Below, piece after piece: positions 38,408-47,284 of a stretch of 64,000 nt of DNA; position 1 is the stretch's first letter, and every line of letters starts with the position of its first letter. The stretch is from positions 3,731,501 to 3,795,500 of the forward strand of contig NZ_CP125619.1 in assembly GCF_030053115.1 (NCBI RefSeq), in the 5' to 3' direction. A model generated the notes under the pieces. The model saw nothing but the letters and a program-made list of their open reading frames with translations. It was not told the DNA's origin and ran no database searches. The translations under genes were made by a program, and so were the position numbers. This DNA is from Pseudomonas svalbardensis. Lineage in GTDB: Bacteria; Pseudomonadota; Gammaproteobacteria; Pseudomonadales; Pseudomonadaceae.

Positions 38408-39955
38408 TTATGCGGACTGGAGGGATTTTTTAATGGCATCGGACAACTTTTCCGCCGTCATGATGACGGTCGGGTTCAAGTTGATCAGCGGGATCTCTGG
38501 GAAAATGGACGCATCAATAACGCGTAGCCCTTCTATGCCGTAAACGCGCCCCTCCTCATCCACCACGGCGTTTGGGTCATCCGGCAACCCCATCGGGGCC
38601 GTCGAACAAGGGTGCTGCAAAGTGCCCACACCTTTTGCCAGCGCGGCACGAATGTGCTCATCACTGTCGTCAATGGATGAGCCTGGATAGAGCTCTTCCA
38701 CGATCATGCTTTTAAGCGGTTCAGTGTTGGCCAGTTTTCTGGCCAGACGGAAACACTCGATCATTCTGTTCATGTCGTCTTCACTGGTCAGGTGATTCAG
38801 TTCGATAACAGGTGCCTCTTCGGGATCGCGACTTTTCAAATGCAGGCGACCGAGGGATGTGCAATGCATCAGTTCCAGACCCAGCGAAAACGCGACACCG
38901 GTCGGACTGCTGGCGGGATCGAGCAAATGCGAGGGGGAAATAGCGATATCCAGTTCTTTATCCGACCCGGCATAGGATGAGTGGGTCCACCACTGCGCCC
39001 CCACCACCGGATGATCCTGCCCTTTCAACGCTTCTGTTCCACTGAAATTCATCCAGAAGAACGCATGATCGAGCAGTCGAACACCGACCGGCGCCTCTTT
39101 GACCAAGGGAATATCCAACACTTCAAGGTCTGCCCTGGGACCGATGCCTGAACGTAAAAGAATGGCAGCAGAGCCATAGGCGCCAGCGCTAAGAATAACT
39201 TCTTTGCCGTGGACTTTTTCACCTCCGGCCAACAACACGGACTGAACCTTGCCGCCTTCAATCAGCACCTTGTCGATGAGGCTTTGATCCAGGATCGTCA
39301 AGTTTGGACGAGCGCGTACTGCCCGCGTGAGATAGGCCATCCCGGTGTTAACGCGTACACCGTTGATCACGTTCATTGGAATAGCGCCCGCGCCGTTATT
39401 AGCGTCGGGATCATTGAAATCGTCGACTTTGTTGGCGCCGCAAGCCCATGCCGCCTCGACCATTGCGCGCTGTACAGGGGTGATGTATTCCAATGACATT
39501 TGGTGAATCGGAAGCGGCCCGCTGCGGCCGTGCCATTCTTCTTCACCGTGCGGGGTGCGCTCCATTTTTTTGTAATAGGGCAGCACCTCTTCAAAGCTCC
39601 AGCCTTTCAGGCCTTTGGCAGTGAAGCGCGCAAAGTCAAAAGGTAAGGCCCGGCAGGCAACGGCGCCATTGATGGCGGAACTTCCGCCCAGTACTTTTCC
39701 ACGCGGAACGTAGACCGCTTGCGGTTGATCGACCGGCGTTGCGAAATATCCCCACTCATAACGTCCATCCGCGTTGGCGGCGATGATATTGCTGCTGTAG
39801 ATCGCTTCTGGATACTCATCGGGTTCAAAGGCTCGACCCGCCTCAACCAATAGAACACTAAGTTGTTTGTCTTCCGACAAACGCGCCGCCAATACGGCAC
39901 CGGCAGAACCGCTACCCAGAATGACAAAGTCGAAAACCTTGCTATTTACAGTCAT
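38408..39955 (-). CDS. GMC-family FAD oxidoreductase, cytoplasmic
   Basis: A 515-residue flavoprotein with the GMC features VFDFVILGSGSAGAVLAARLSE, RGKVLGGSSAINGAVACRAL, GKEVILSAGAYGSAAILLRSG and catalytic His in LQHPCSTAPMG. Unlike the homologue at 35669-37297 it has no Tat leader, and its base composition is somewhat lower in G+C, so the two are not a recent tandem duplication. The alcohol substrate is unknown. The neighbouring alpha/beta hydrolase gene runs the same way but is separated by 55 bases. Confidence 0.9.
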   Translation of the reverse strand: MTVNSKVFDFVILGSGSAGAVLAARLSEDKQLSVLLVEAGRAFEPDEYPEAIYSSNIIAANADGRYEWGYFATPVDQPQAVYVPRGKVLGGSSAINGAVACRALPFDFARFTAKGLKGWSFEEVLPYYKKMERTPHGEEEWHGRSGPLPIHQMSLEYITPVQRAMVEAAWACGANKVDDFNDPDANNGAGAIPMNVINGVRVNTGMAYLTRAVRARPNLTILDQSLIDKVLIEGGKVQSVLLAGGEKVHGKEVILSAGAYGSAAILLRSGIGPRADLEVLDIPLVKEAPVGVRLLDHAFFWMNFSGTEALKGQDHPVVGAQWWTHSSYAGSDKELDIAISPSHLLDPASSPTGVAFSLGLELMHCTSLGRLHLKSRDPEEAPVIELNHLTSEDDMNRMIECFRLARKLANTEPLKSMIVEELYPGSSIDDSDEHIRAALAKGVGTLQHPCSTAPMGLPDDPNAVVDEEGRVYGIEGLRVIDASIFPEIPLINLNPTVIMTAEKLSDAIKKSLQSA

Positions 39956-40010
39956 CTTTCATATCCCTATTTATTGATGTGGCGACTTTGATTTACATCG
40001 CAGGTCATGT

Positions 40011-40769
40011 TCAGCGCGTGGTGTTCAGCGCTTCGGTAATGACCTTGGCCACATCTGCGGGGCGGGATTGATGCGGCACATGGCTGGTAGGCAGCGCTGT
40101 CGTTGTGGCGTTTATTTTCCTGGCGAGTGCGCGCTGAAGTTCAGGTGCAATCATGCGATCGAGCTCACTGACGATGTACCACGATGGCTTCTGCTTCCAC
40201 GCGGCCACGCTGATGCGTTCGTCGAACGCTCGGGCATTGATGGCGCCTTGCGTGGCCGCCATCAACCGGGCCTGCGCAGCGGGCACGTCCGGGGCAAAAT
40301 CCTGCTCCATGCCGTGCTGCGTGAGCGACAGATACCCGGCCTTGTCGGCCACAAATTCGCGCATGCCCGGCGACGGCGGATAGTCTTTACCGAGCTCACC
40401 CGTGGTCTGCCCGACGTCCGGGGCGAAGGCGGCCACGTAAACCAGCGCCGCTACCTTGTCACTGGCACCGGCTTCAGTGATCACACTGCCGCCCCACGAA
40501 TGCCCGACCAGCACCACTTTGCCCGGCGCCGTTTCAATCGCGCGACGGGTTGTGGCCACATCATCGGCCAGTGAATTCAAACCGTTCTGCACGGCCCGTA
40601 CTTCCACACCTTTGGCCTGCAACAAAGTGATCACCTTCGCCCAGTCAGAACCGTCGGCGAACGCACCATGCACCAGCACCACGGAAGGATCGTTTGCAGC
40701 ATTGGCCCAACACACCGAACCCAGTGCGGCCAAACCCACAGACATGGCGAGAACTGTCCTGCGTAACAT
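40011..40769 (-). CDS. Exported alpha/beta hydrolase
   Basis: A 252-residue protein with a Sec signal peptide (RRTVLAMSVGLAALGSVCWANAA) and an alpha/beta-hydrolase core: oxyanion HGAFADGSDW, nucleophile Ser in VLVGHSWGGSVI, Asp region SELDRMIAPE and His in PTSHVPHQSRP. The pattern is that of the AB-hydrolase 6 esterases often annotated as non-heme chloroperoxidase or salicylate esterase-like. The ATG at 40769 follows AAGGAG by seven bases. A divergent LysR gene at 40921 probably regulates it. Confidence 0.87.
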   Translation of the reverse strand: MLRRTVLAMSVGLAALGSVCWANAANDPSVVLVHGAFADGSDWAKVITLLQAKGVEVRAVQNGLNSLADDVATTRRAIETAPGKVVLVGHSWGGSVITEAGASDKVAALVYVAAFAPDVGQTTGELGKDYPPSPGMREFVADKAGYLSLTQHGMEQDFAPDVPAAQARLMAATQGAINARAFDERISVAAWKQKPSWYIVSELDRMIAPELQRALARKINATTTALPTSHVPHQSRPADVAKVITEALNTTR

Positions 40770-40920
40770 CTGTATCTCCTTAAGTGAACCAACCAAACAG
40801 CGGCAATCTAGCCGCCGTGTTGCCTGGTCAACTAGGCCCCAATAGTTGGTTTCTCTTTCCCATACAGTGGACGATCCTTCTTGTATAGTTGGCCTCCTTT
40901 GGCTGAATGAACGTCGCCCA

Positions 40921-41856
40921 GTGCTCGATCTCAATGACCTTCAGTACTTTGTTATGGTGGTGGACCACGGCGGCTTCGCGCCGACTGCACGGGCGCTAGG
41001 CATTCCTAAATCCAACCTCAGCCGACGGATCGCACTGCTCGAAGAAAGACTCGGCGTGCGCCTGATCATCCGTAACACCCGCAGTTTCAAAGTGACGGAA
41101 CTAGGGCTGACGTACTACGCCCATTGCCGTTCAATGCTCAAGGAAGCAGAAGCCGCTGAAGCGGCGGTTGCCATGACCCGCTCAGAACCCGGTGGCTTGC
41201 TGCGCGTCACCTGCCCGACGGTGTTACTGGAAGAATGCGTGGGCGGCATGATCACGCGATTCATGGCCATGCACCCGCGAGTCGAAGTGCATCTGGAAGC
41301 CAGCGACCGTCAAGTAGACGTGGTGGCCGAGGGCGTTGATCTTGCCCTGAGAGTACGCCCGCCTCCCCTTCAGGATTCGGACCTGGTTAACCGGGTTATG
41401 TCCCAGCGTCCACAATGTCTGGTGGCCAGTCCCGCGCTATTGCAGCGCCTGGGCGAACCCCAGGAACCGGAAGACCTGTCACGCTTCCCCAGCGTCCATC
41501 ACGGCAGTCCGCAACGTGATTACAGCTGGACGTTGTTTCATCAGGATGGCGCGGAATTTACGATTCAACACCGTCCGCAACTCATCACCAAGGGACTGCC
41601 CATGCTGCGATGCGCGGCGCTGGACAGCATCGGCATTGCGCAGATGCCTATGTCCCTGGTGCACGACTACATTGATCGCGGGCAACTGGTGGTGGTTTTA
41701 CCTGGCTGGGCTCCGCGGACTGAAATGATCTACGCCGTGTTTGCGAGCAGGCATGGGATGCTGCCGTCGATGCGGATGCTGATTGATTTCATGGTGGAGC
41801 AATTCAAGTTGCTGGATGATCCGGCGCGGGGGATGCGGGTGAGTCCGCTGGTTTAA
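40921..41856 (+). CDS. LysR-family regulator (divergent from alpha/beta hydrolase)
   Basis: A 311-residue LysR protein: DNA-binding FAPTARALGIPKSNLSRRIALLEERLG and an effector domain with LLRVTCPTVLLEECVGGMIT. The start is uncertain; a GTG at 40921 gives LDLNDLQYFVMVVDHGG as in relatives, whereas the longer frame starting at 40846 adds an unlikely leader. It is divergent from the exported hydrolase gene, its probable target. A terminator follows 18 bases after the stop. Confidence 0.85.
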   Translation: MLDLNDLQYFVMVVDHGGFAPTARALGIPKSNLSRRIALLEERLGVRLIIRNTRSFKVTELGLTYYAHCRSMLKEAEAAEAAVAMTRSEPGGLLRVTCPTVLLEECVGGMITRFMAMHPRVEVHLEASDRQVDVVAEGVDLALRVRPPPLQDSDLVNRVMSQRPQCLVASPALLQRLGEPQEPEDLSRFPSVHHGSPQRDYSWTLFHQDGAEFTIQHRPQLITKGLPMLRCAALDSIGIAQMPMSLVHDYIDRGQLVVVLPGWAPRTEMIYAVFASRHGMLPSMRMLIDFMVEQFKLLDDPARGMRVSPLV

Positions 41857-41874
41857 TGCTTTTCCGGGCACTAG

Positions 41875-41909
41875 AAGCCCACTGACCGTCGCCGGTTCAG
41901 TGGGCTTTT
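41875..41909. terminator. Rho-independent terminator, near-duplicate of the one at 48257
   Basis: GCCCACTGACC, 6-base loop, GGTTCAGTGGGC then TTTTT. It is 34 of 35 bases identical to the terminator at 48257-48291. It ends the LysR transcript and marks the left edge of an accessory island. Confidence 0.88.
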
Positions 41910-41980
41910 TACTGCGTGATGCGTCGCTTCAGGCGTTGGGGTCTGGCGGCACAGATGGACGCGCAATTATCAAATAAATC

Positions 41981-42233
41981 CTTAACCGCTACGCCGCAAG
42001 CTCGACGTAGCTCGACTCCCCACCTCCAGTCGCGCCCGACAACCAACCCCATACGAAGGTCAGAGTGGTACGTCCTGCCTGATCAACGCCTACTGTGCCA
42101 CGAGACCAGCCGGCAAGAATCTCACCATCCGTAGTCAAGCACTGATAAAGAAGCTCAATGGTATCGGGGCCTGTCACGCGTCCGACTTGATTACCCATGC
42201 GGATATGGCCGCCCCGGTAAGTACCCCAAATAG
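41981..42233. repeat. Left copy of a 253-bp direct repeat
   Basis: This segment and 47338-47590 are the same length with only about ten differences and no gaps. Both encode, on the minus strand, the C-terminal about 80 residues of an avidin-like-fold protein. The two copies bracket a 5.1-kb accessory island and could recombine to excise it. Confidence 0.92.
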
Positions 42234-42378
42234 GCACCTTACGGCCATTGACGTAAAACGGGGGGAGGCACCAGGCTGAAAGGTGGCCTCGACGATTGGT
42301 GTTTGAAGTCCAGCGGGAAGTTGGGGCGGCAACCGGCTCGACGGGCTGGGGCAACTGTATCCAAGATAGTGTCCACAA
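41989..42378 (-). pseudogene. Degraded duplicate of the avidin-like-fold gene
   Basis: The last 80 codons (IWGTYRGGHIRMGNQVGRVT to the end) are almost identical to the intact gene at 47346-47711. The N-terminal part differs and shows signs of frame change: frame A reads PQPVEPVAAP and FYVNGRKVP, while another frame between them reads QLPAGLQTPIVEATFQPGAS, with the switches near runs of C and G (about 42260 and 42328). Two small deletions totalling three bases would explain it. No ribosome site fits the 129-residue frame. Could instead be a functional chimera. Confidence 0.6.
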
Positions 42379-42570
42379 AAAAATGGAGTCACCAAGCCCG
42401 TTTCAGTCGACAGTTACGCGCCTTTGAACAACCCACAGCCCCGACCGCTCGTCTGAAAACCCCATCGACCTGATAGTTCTGACAGTAGCCAGCCAGTTCT
42501 TGTCAGGTGTCTGATAGCCCCCATCAGTCTGCTGTCTATGGCGGACTTACAGGCGAAGGAGCGGCTTCAG

Positions 42571-45500
42571 ATGAATGATCAATCCGACCCATCCGGCATC
42601 ATCCCGGTGGATATGAGTGCACTTGACATCACGCCACTGGACTTCAGTGCGCTCGACAATTCACTGACCGACAACACCGTGCTGGCACTGTTTCCACCCA
42701 GGATCCCCGCCGCAACAGAACCGGTGGTGGGGGCTCATCTTGGTGTCCCGCTGCGCATTTATGACCTGGAACCCATGGGCCTGGAGGTTCACGTTGATCC
42801 ACCGCTGGGTCTACAGCTTGGCGACGTAATCACGCTCAACATGAACGGGCAAACAGGCCTTGCCGGCAAGATTATTCAGCCCGGCGAGGAGAATGCGATC
42901 AGCACCCTGTATCTGCCGAAGAAGCTGCTGCAGCCGGACTTCATCAACCGCCTCACTTACACCGTGACGCGTGGCAGCCAGAACATGGGCACCTCCGAGC
43001 CGCCGCTGGAGATGCTGTACAACGCCATCCGGCCCGGCAACGTGGACCGTGATCCAGGTGTCGACGGCCACTCCGAGCTGGAGTTGATCCTGCCCGACGT
43101 CATCAAGAACGGCGTCGGTCCCGACTTCGTCAGTGCCCAGGTGTGCGTGTCCTACCCCTATTGCCGGGCCTACGACCGGATTTGGCTGAACTGCAACGGC
43201 TTTCCGGTGTACCACGACGTCACTCCGCTCGAAGCCCCGCTGCCGGGCTCGGCGACCCCGGTCTCGGTATATTTCCCCGTCACTCGCGCGGACCTGGAAA
43301 GCGCCCAGGACCATGCGCAGTTCAAGTTTTCCTACACGGTCACCGACCAGGTGGGTAACAACCCCGACCCTAACTCGCCGTGGTCGGCCACCCAGGTCGT
43401 CGACGTGGACCTGGCGGGCAATCGGTTGCCGGAACCGATCCTGCGGGAAATCCAGAACGACCCGACCGACGAGCCGAACACCATCGACCTGGAAAAACTG
43501 GGCAGCAATCCGCTGCTGGTGATCGTCCTCACCCACGATCCTCGCTTTCAGCCGGGCGACAGCATCAGCGCGACCTACATCGCCACATTGCCCGGGCAAG
43601 CGGATGTGGTAGTGCCGGTGGTCGGTAACGTCGAGGCTGACGAGTTTGGGCAGAAAAAACCCTGCATCCTTCAGGTGGCTAACGACAAGGTGCTGACCAA
43701 CAGCGTGGTGCGGGTCAGCTATCAACTGATCAGAGGCGGCGTGCCACTCGCAACGTCCAGGACCGCCACGGCGCGGGTGATTGGTGAGGGGCTACCGAAC
43801 CTGCAAGCACCGAGTCTGATCAAATCCGTCAACGGGGTGCTCGACCCGCTGGACCCGGCCAATCTGCAAGGTGCCAACGGTCAGGTGGAAGTGCTGGGTT
43901 TTCGTGCGGGCGACACCGTGCGACTCATCGTCAAGGGCGCCCCTGGTGCTGGCTCGCCGACCTTCGCGGCCAAGCCGCTCAACGTCAACAGCCGCGCCAA
44001 CTTTGCGCTGAGCAAGGCGTTTATCGCGGCGAATATGGGTAAAACGGTCGAGTTGAGTTATGTGCTGATTCGCGGCGGCAGGTCATTCCCGTCGCCGGCA
44101 CTGACAGCTTCAGTCGGCACGATTCCGGACAACCATCCGAGTCTGCCGACACCAGCATTGGACAGCGCGATCGGCAACGAACTGGACGTGACCAAGATGC
44201 AGGCCAGCGATCAGCTGCGGGTGGGTGAATGGCCGCAGCAAGTGAGCGGGCAGTGTGTCTGGTTGCGCTATGACGGGTTCGATATCAATGGCACGGCGAT
44301 CTTTTTCGAGGACCGCAAAGGTGAGCCGCACACCGCGCTGCCGGGTCTGATCCGGCCGGCACCGATTGATTGGTTGAAGACGCTCAAGGATGGGAGTGTG
44401 CTGACCATCAGCTTCAGGGTGAACTTTGATAATGTGGCCAATGCCGCAACGGCCGTGGCCTTCCCGGTGCACACCTATACTGTTAGCGCGGAGTATGACG
44501 TGCTGACCTTCACCAACGAGCCCTACACCATCGCCCCGGCCGGCCTACTCAAGAACGTTGAGTTGCTTCTCTGTACCAGCAATAACATCCCCATCCGCGA
44601 GGGCAAGCTCAGTCTGACTCTCCCGATCGGCTTTACATTCGGCGATGGCAGCAGCGACCCGCGCGACTTCATCACCGACGCTGCCGGCAGGGTCAGCGTC
44701 AGCGGCGTCAAAGGCGCTCTCATTCCCGGCTCTTACACACTGAGCGCCAGCAGTGGTGTTCAGAGCGCAACCGCAACCGTAACCGTTACGGGGCTGGGGC
44801 TGGTCGGTAGCATCCCGGTCGGGAACCTTCCATACGGGATCGCCGTCAGCCCGGACGGTACCCGCGCTTATGTCAGCAACGCTGATAGCCACACGGTCTC
44901 GGTGATTGAGACGGCGACGAATCTAGTCCGGACGACCATCTCGGTCGGGAGCTATCCGGCGGGGGTTGCCGTCAGCCCGGACGGTACCCGCGCTTATGTC
45001 GGCAACTATAAGAGCCACACGGTCTCGGTGATTGAGACGGCGACGAATCTAGTCCTGACGACCATCCCGACGAACGCTCCGATCGGGATCGCCGTCAGCC
45101 CGGACGGGATCCACGCTTATGTCTGCAACGGGGTTAACCAAACGGTTTCAGTGATTGATACGGCGAAGAATCGAGTGCTGACGACCATCCCGGCCGGGAT
45201 CAATACGTACGGGGTCGCCGTCAGCCCGGACGGTACCCGCGCTTATGTCAGCAACTGGAATAGCAGTACGGTCTCGGTGATTGATACGGCGACGAATCTA
45301 GTCCTGGCGACCATCACGGTCGGGCACCATCCGACCGGGATCGCTGTCAGCCCGGACGGTACCCGCACTTATGTCAGCATCCAGGCTAACCACATGGTTT
45401 CGGTGATTGATACGGCGAAGAATCGAGTCCTGACGACCATCCAGGTCGGGGACAGTCCGTACGGGATCGCCGTCAGCCCGGACGGTACCCGCGCTTATGT

Positions 45501-45675
45501 CAGCAACGTTGGTAGCAACACGGTCTCGGTGATTGATACGGCGAAGAATCTAGTCCTGACGAACATCCCGGCCGGGAACCAACCGAGGGGGCTTGCCATC
45601 AGCCCGGACGGTACTCGCGCTTATGCCTGCCTATTTAATAGCGCAACGATCTCGGTGATTGATACCGGGAGATAA
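42571..45675 (+). CDS. Large Ig-like and YVTN seven-bladed beta-propeller protein
   Basis: A 1034-residue protein without a Sec signal or membrane helix. Residues about 1-740 are strand-rich Ig-like repeats (blocks with LGDVITLNMNGQ, GDTVRLIVKG, VELSYVLIRGG), the style of Pseudomonas surface or polysaccharide-associated proteins. The rest, 44818 to the end, is seven YVTN/SMP-type repeats of about 42 residues with consensus GIAVSPDGTRAYVSN and TVSVIDTATNLV, which would close one seven-bladed propeller. The ATG at 42571 follows GAAGGAG by nine bases; an upstream ATG at 42538 lacks a site. It lies inside the accessory island. Function unknown; binding or adhesion is a guess. Confidence 0.85.
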   Translation: MNDQSDPSGIIPVDMSALDITPLDFSALDNSLTDNTVLALFPPRIPAATEPVVGAHLGVPLRIYDLEPMGLEVHVDPPLGLQLGDVITLNMNGQTGLAGKIIQPGEENAISTLYLPKKLLQPDFINRLTYTVTRGSQNMGTSEPPLEMLYNAIRPGNVDRDPGVDGHSELELILPDVIKNGVGPDFVSAQVCVSYPYCRAYDRIWLNCNGFPVYHDVTPLEAPLPGSATPVSVYFPVTRADLESAQDHAQFKFSYTVTDQVGNNPDPNSPWSATQVVDVDLAGNRLPEPILREIQNDPTDEPNTIDLEKLGSNPLLVIVLTHDPRFQPGDSISATYIATLPGQADVVVPVVGNVEADEFGQKKPCILQVANDKVLTNSVVRVSYQLIRGGVPLATSRTATARVIGEGLPNLQAPSLIKSVNGVLDPLDPANLQGANGQVEVLGFRAGDTVRLIVKGAPGAGSPTFAAKPLNVNSRANFALSKAFIAANMGKTVELSYVLIRGGRSFPSPALTASVGTIPDNHPSLPTPALDSAIGNELDVTKMQASDQLRVGEWPQQVSGQCVWLRYDGFDINGTAIFFEDRKGEPHTALPGLIRPAPIDWLKTLKDGSVLTISFRVNFDNVANAATAVAFPVHTYTVSAEYDVLTFTNEPYTIAPAGLLKNVELLLCTSNNIPIREGKLSLTLPIGFTFGDGSSDPRDFITDAAGRVSVSGVKGALIPGSYTLSASSGVQSATATVTVTGLGLVGSIPVGNLPYGIAVSPDGTRAYVSNADSHTVSVIETATNLVRTTISVGSYPAGVAVSPDGTRAYVGNYKSHTVSVIETATNLVLTTIPTNAPIGIAVSPDGIHAYVCNGVNQTVSVIDTAKNRVLTTIPAGINTYGVAVSPDGTRAYVSNWNSSTVSVIDTATNLVLATITVGHHPTGIAVSPDGTRTYVSIQANHMVSVIDTAKNRVLTTIQVGDSPYGIAVSPDGTRAYVSNVGSNTVSVIDTAKNLVLTNIPAGNQPRGLAISPDGTRAYACLFNSATISVIDTGR
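44818..45675 (+). repeat. Seven tandem 126-bp YVTN coding repeats
   Basis: Units start at about 44818, 44944, 45070 (one codon shorter), 45193, 45319, 45445 and 45571. Most of each unit is conserved at the DNA level, including synonymous positions (ATCGCCGTCAGCCCGGACGG and GTGATTGATACGGCG recur), which points to recent expansion or gene conversion. Variation is concentrated in the loops between strands. Confidence 0.92.
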
Positions 45676-45735
45676 GGGGACAGATCTATTTATCCGGTTT
45701 TCGAAAGAGGGACGGACTTATTTATCCGTCTCTCC
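45676..45735. mobile_element. Possible remnant of a GGGGACAGA-type mobile element end
   Basis: Directly after the stop codon, GGGGACAGATCTATTTATCC (45676-45695) is followed by a related GAGGGACGGACTTATTTATC (from 45707), which itself can fold with CCGTCTCTC. Sequences of this kind flank Y1/REP-associated transposase genes in Pseudomonas. No transposase is present, so this is at most a relic. Confidence 0.35.
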
Positions 45736-45900
45736 TATCGATCGAAAAGTCAGCAATAACCGAGTTGTTTAATCGACATCTCCAGATACTGATTCGGGCT
45801 ACACATCCTTGCGCCGCTGCCTACGACTGCGCCAGAATCCGCCGGCTTGTGCGCCTTGGGCCTGGGCTCTATCGTTTGCCGGTCGCTGAAAAGCAGCGAT

Positions 45901-46103
45901 CGGGTTTGGTAGCCCGGTATGTCCAGGCGCATAGCACCATCTTTTGCGGGGTTGTCTCATCTCTGCTTTTTATGGTGGCCATGCGCAGGGCGTCTTCGGA
46001 CGCGCCGGGTTCCTGGACCGGTCTACCAACCCGCGTATGGCCGCCACCCATCGTTTGGTAGCGAGAGTGATGGCTCTTCATTTTCATTCCAGGAGATTCA
46101 ACT
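45901..46103 (+). ncRNA. Candidate structured RNA leader of the DUF6124-like gene
   Basis: The 200 bases before the gene can form several helices: a long-range pair GGTGGCCATGCGC (45974-45986) with GCGTATGGCCGCCACC (46033-46048), an internal GCGTC-TTCG-GACGC stem with a UUCG tetraloop (45990-46003), and CTACCAA (46023-46029), which can pair with either of two copies of TTGGTAG (about 45906 and 46055). The alternative pairings end shortly before the AGGAG ribosome site, so a translation switch is possible. Leaders of this kind precede related genes in Pseudomonas as far as I recall. Short overlapping ORFs in this region read more like shadows. Confidence 0.5.
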
Positions 46104-46466
46104 ATGTTCAAAGTAACGCCCAATCCACCGGACACCGATCCGGCATCCCCTTGCGAATCACTCGATTCAAAAAAACTCCACGAAGCCGCCGACCGCGCCC
46201 TCGATCACTGCCTCAAACTGGCTGCCCACATCAAAGCCACCCCGCGCACACCCGGCACCATGTTCATCGTCAACCCGGAGCTCGATACCGAAACCCTGCT
46301 GGGCCATGCTTGCGAGTCGTTGGCATCAGCCAATGTCATGACCATGGATTTGGCGGATCACATGGACGGGCCGAGTCGCAACTCCCTGTTGGGTATTGCG
46401 CAAATCATCATGCTGGGCGAACTGGCGGTGAATCGGGCGCTGGATAACATCGATCCACAAGGCTGA
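46104..46466 (+). CDS. DUF6124-like small protein
   Basis: A 120-residue, probably helical, cytosolic protein. Its start FKVTPNPPDTDP, followed by the ESLDSKKLHEAADRALDHCLK helix and the end LLGIAQIIMLGELAVNRALDN, is a pattern I recall from a Pseudomonas-specific family (DUF6124/DUF3077 type). Function unknown. A good AGGAG site precedes the ATG, and about 200 bases of potential RNA structure lie upstream. It is inside the accessory island. Confidence 0.7.
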   Translation: MFKVTPNPPDTDPASPCESLDSKKLHEAADRALDHCLKLAAHIKATPRTPGTMFIVNPELDTETLLGHACESLASANVMTMDLADHMDGPSRNSLLGIAQIIMLGELAVNRALDNIDPQG

Positions 46467-46493
46467 CAGGCGCACTGATCGTTCCCACGCAGT

Positions 46494-46530
46494 GGACTGA
46501 CCCCAAAAGTTGGACACAACTGATGGGGTG
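46494..46530. mobile_element. Possible IS3-family end remnant
   Basis: TGACCCCAAAAGTTGGACAC (46498-46517) is typical of the terminal inverted repeats of several IS3-family elements. No transposase frame or second end is seen nearby. Low confidence relic that may help explain how the island was assembled. Confidence 0.35.
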
Positions 46531-46642
46531 CAGACCACTCGGAACCCTACCCGGATGCTTGGATAGCAGAGCAGCACGCCTATCTGTCAGCGCCCGGAAA
46601 TGGGCAAAATTGATTGGTCATCTCAAGGATCGAGGATAGGGA

Positions 46643-47263
46643 ATGAGTATTTTCAGTCGAATAAAAACTTTAGTAAGACGTGTCCAGGAAGAGCAAGTTG
46701 CCGGCTACTCCATACCAGATTTGAAGTCGGTTTTTGCTGAGCCTCTATCACGCCTCCCTCGGTCTCTGACCGACTATCCGCAAGTGGTATCTTTGGACGA
46801 TATCGGTATCTCGGCCTATTACTCTGCTTTCTTAATCGGCAATGAAGACGCTCATAAGTTTTCGGCACTCGTCGAATCGAATTTCAGGTTCAAGACTGAA
46901 AAACCATTCAACGACCTTCCCGTAAAACGCTATTCAGACATCCGAGAAAACAACCACCTGATCTATTTCAGCTCCGACGGAGAATATAGCGCCACAACGA
47001 TACGGATGGTTACGAACAGCGTCGAATTTCTGAACATCATTCAGCTTGAGAGGTTGGCCGTTCCGCCACCCTGGATAGCGTTTGAGGGGTACAACCCTTT
47101 GTGGTGGGGAGGAAATATGCAAGGCGCTCAGGGCTACTATAACGACAGCTACTTCTCGCCGTTTTTTACTGATTTAAGCGGAGCAGAAAGGGAGATTTAT
47201 TACGCAAGATACAATGCGCCGCATGAATGGATAAAAAGCTTGGAATTGATGTACGACGAATGA
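46643..47263 (+). CDS. Hypothetical protein of low G+C content
   Basis: A 206-residue soluble protein with no family that I recognise. It starts with a basic helix (MSIFSRIKTLVRRVQEEQVAG). The middle is strand-rich, and the C-terminal part is unusually aromatic (GYNPLWWGGNMQGAQGYYND, SYFSPFFTDLSG). The gene is clearly richer in A+T than the surrounding chromosome, a sign of acquisition. An ATG preceded by GAGGATAGGGA supports the start. In an island with a large repeat protein, an effector or immunity role is possible but unsupported. Confidence 0.65.
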   Translation: MSIFSRIKTLVRRVQEEQVAGYSIPDLKSVFAEPLSRLPRSLTDYPQVVSLDDIGISAYYSAFLIGNEDAHKFSALVESNFRFKTEKPFNDLPVKRYSDIRENNHLIYFSSDGEYSATTIRMVTNSVEFLNIIQLERLAVPPPWIAFEGYNPLWWGGNMQGAQGYYNDSYFSPFFTDLSGAEREIYYARYNAPHEWIKSLELMYDE

Positions 47264-47284
47264 TCGTCCACCTTTCTGGAACAA

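Noticed and set aside
44818-45675. CRISPR-like array
   Set aside because: The tandem units are 126-bp in-frame coding repeats without short direct repeats alternating with unique spacers.
45919-46447. Overlapping ORFs of 65-167 codons covering the leader and start of the DUF6124-like gene
   Set aside because: They run out of frame with the recognised gene, lack good ribosome sites, and the region is better explained by base-paired structure; similar shadows are commonly annotated as hypothetical proteins.
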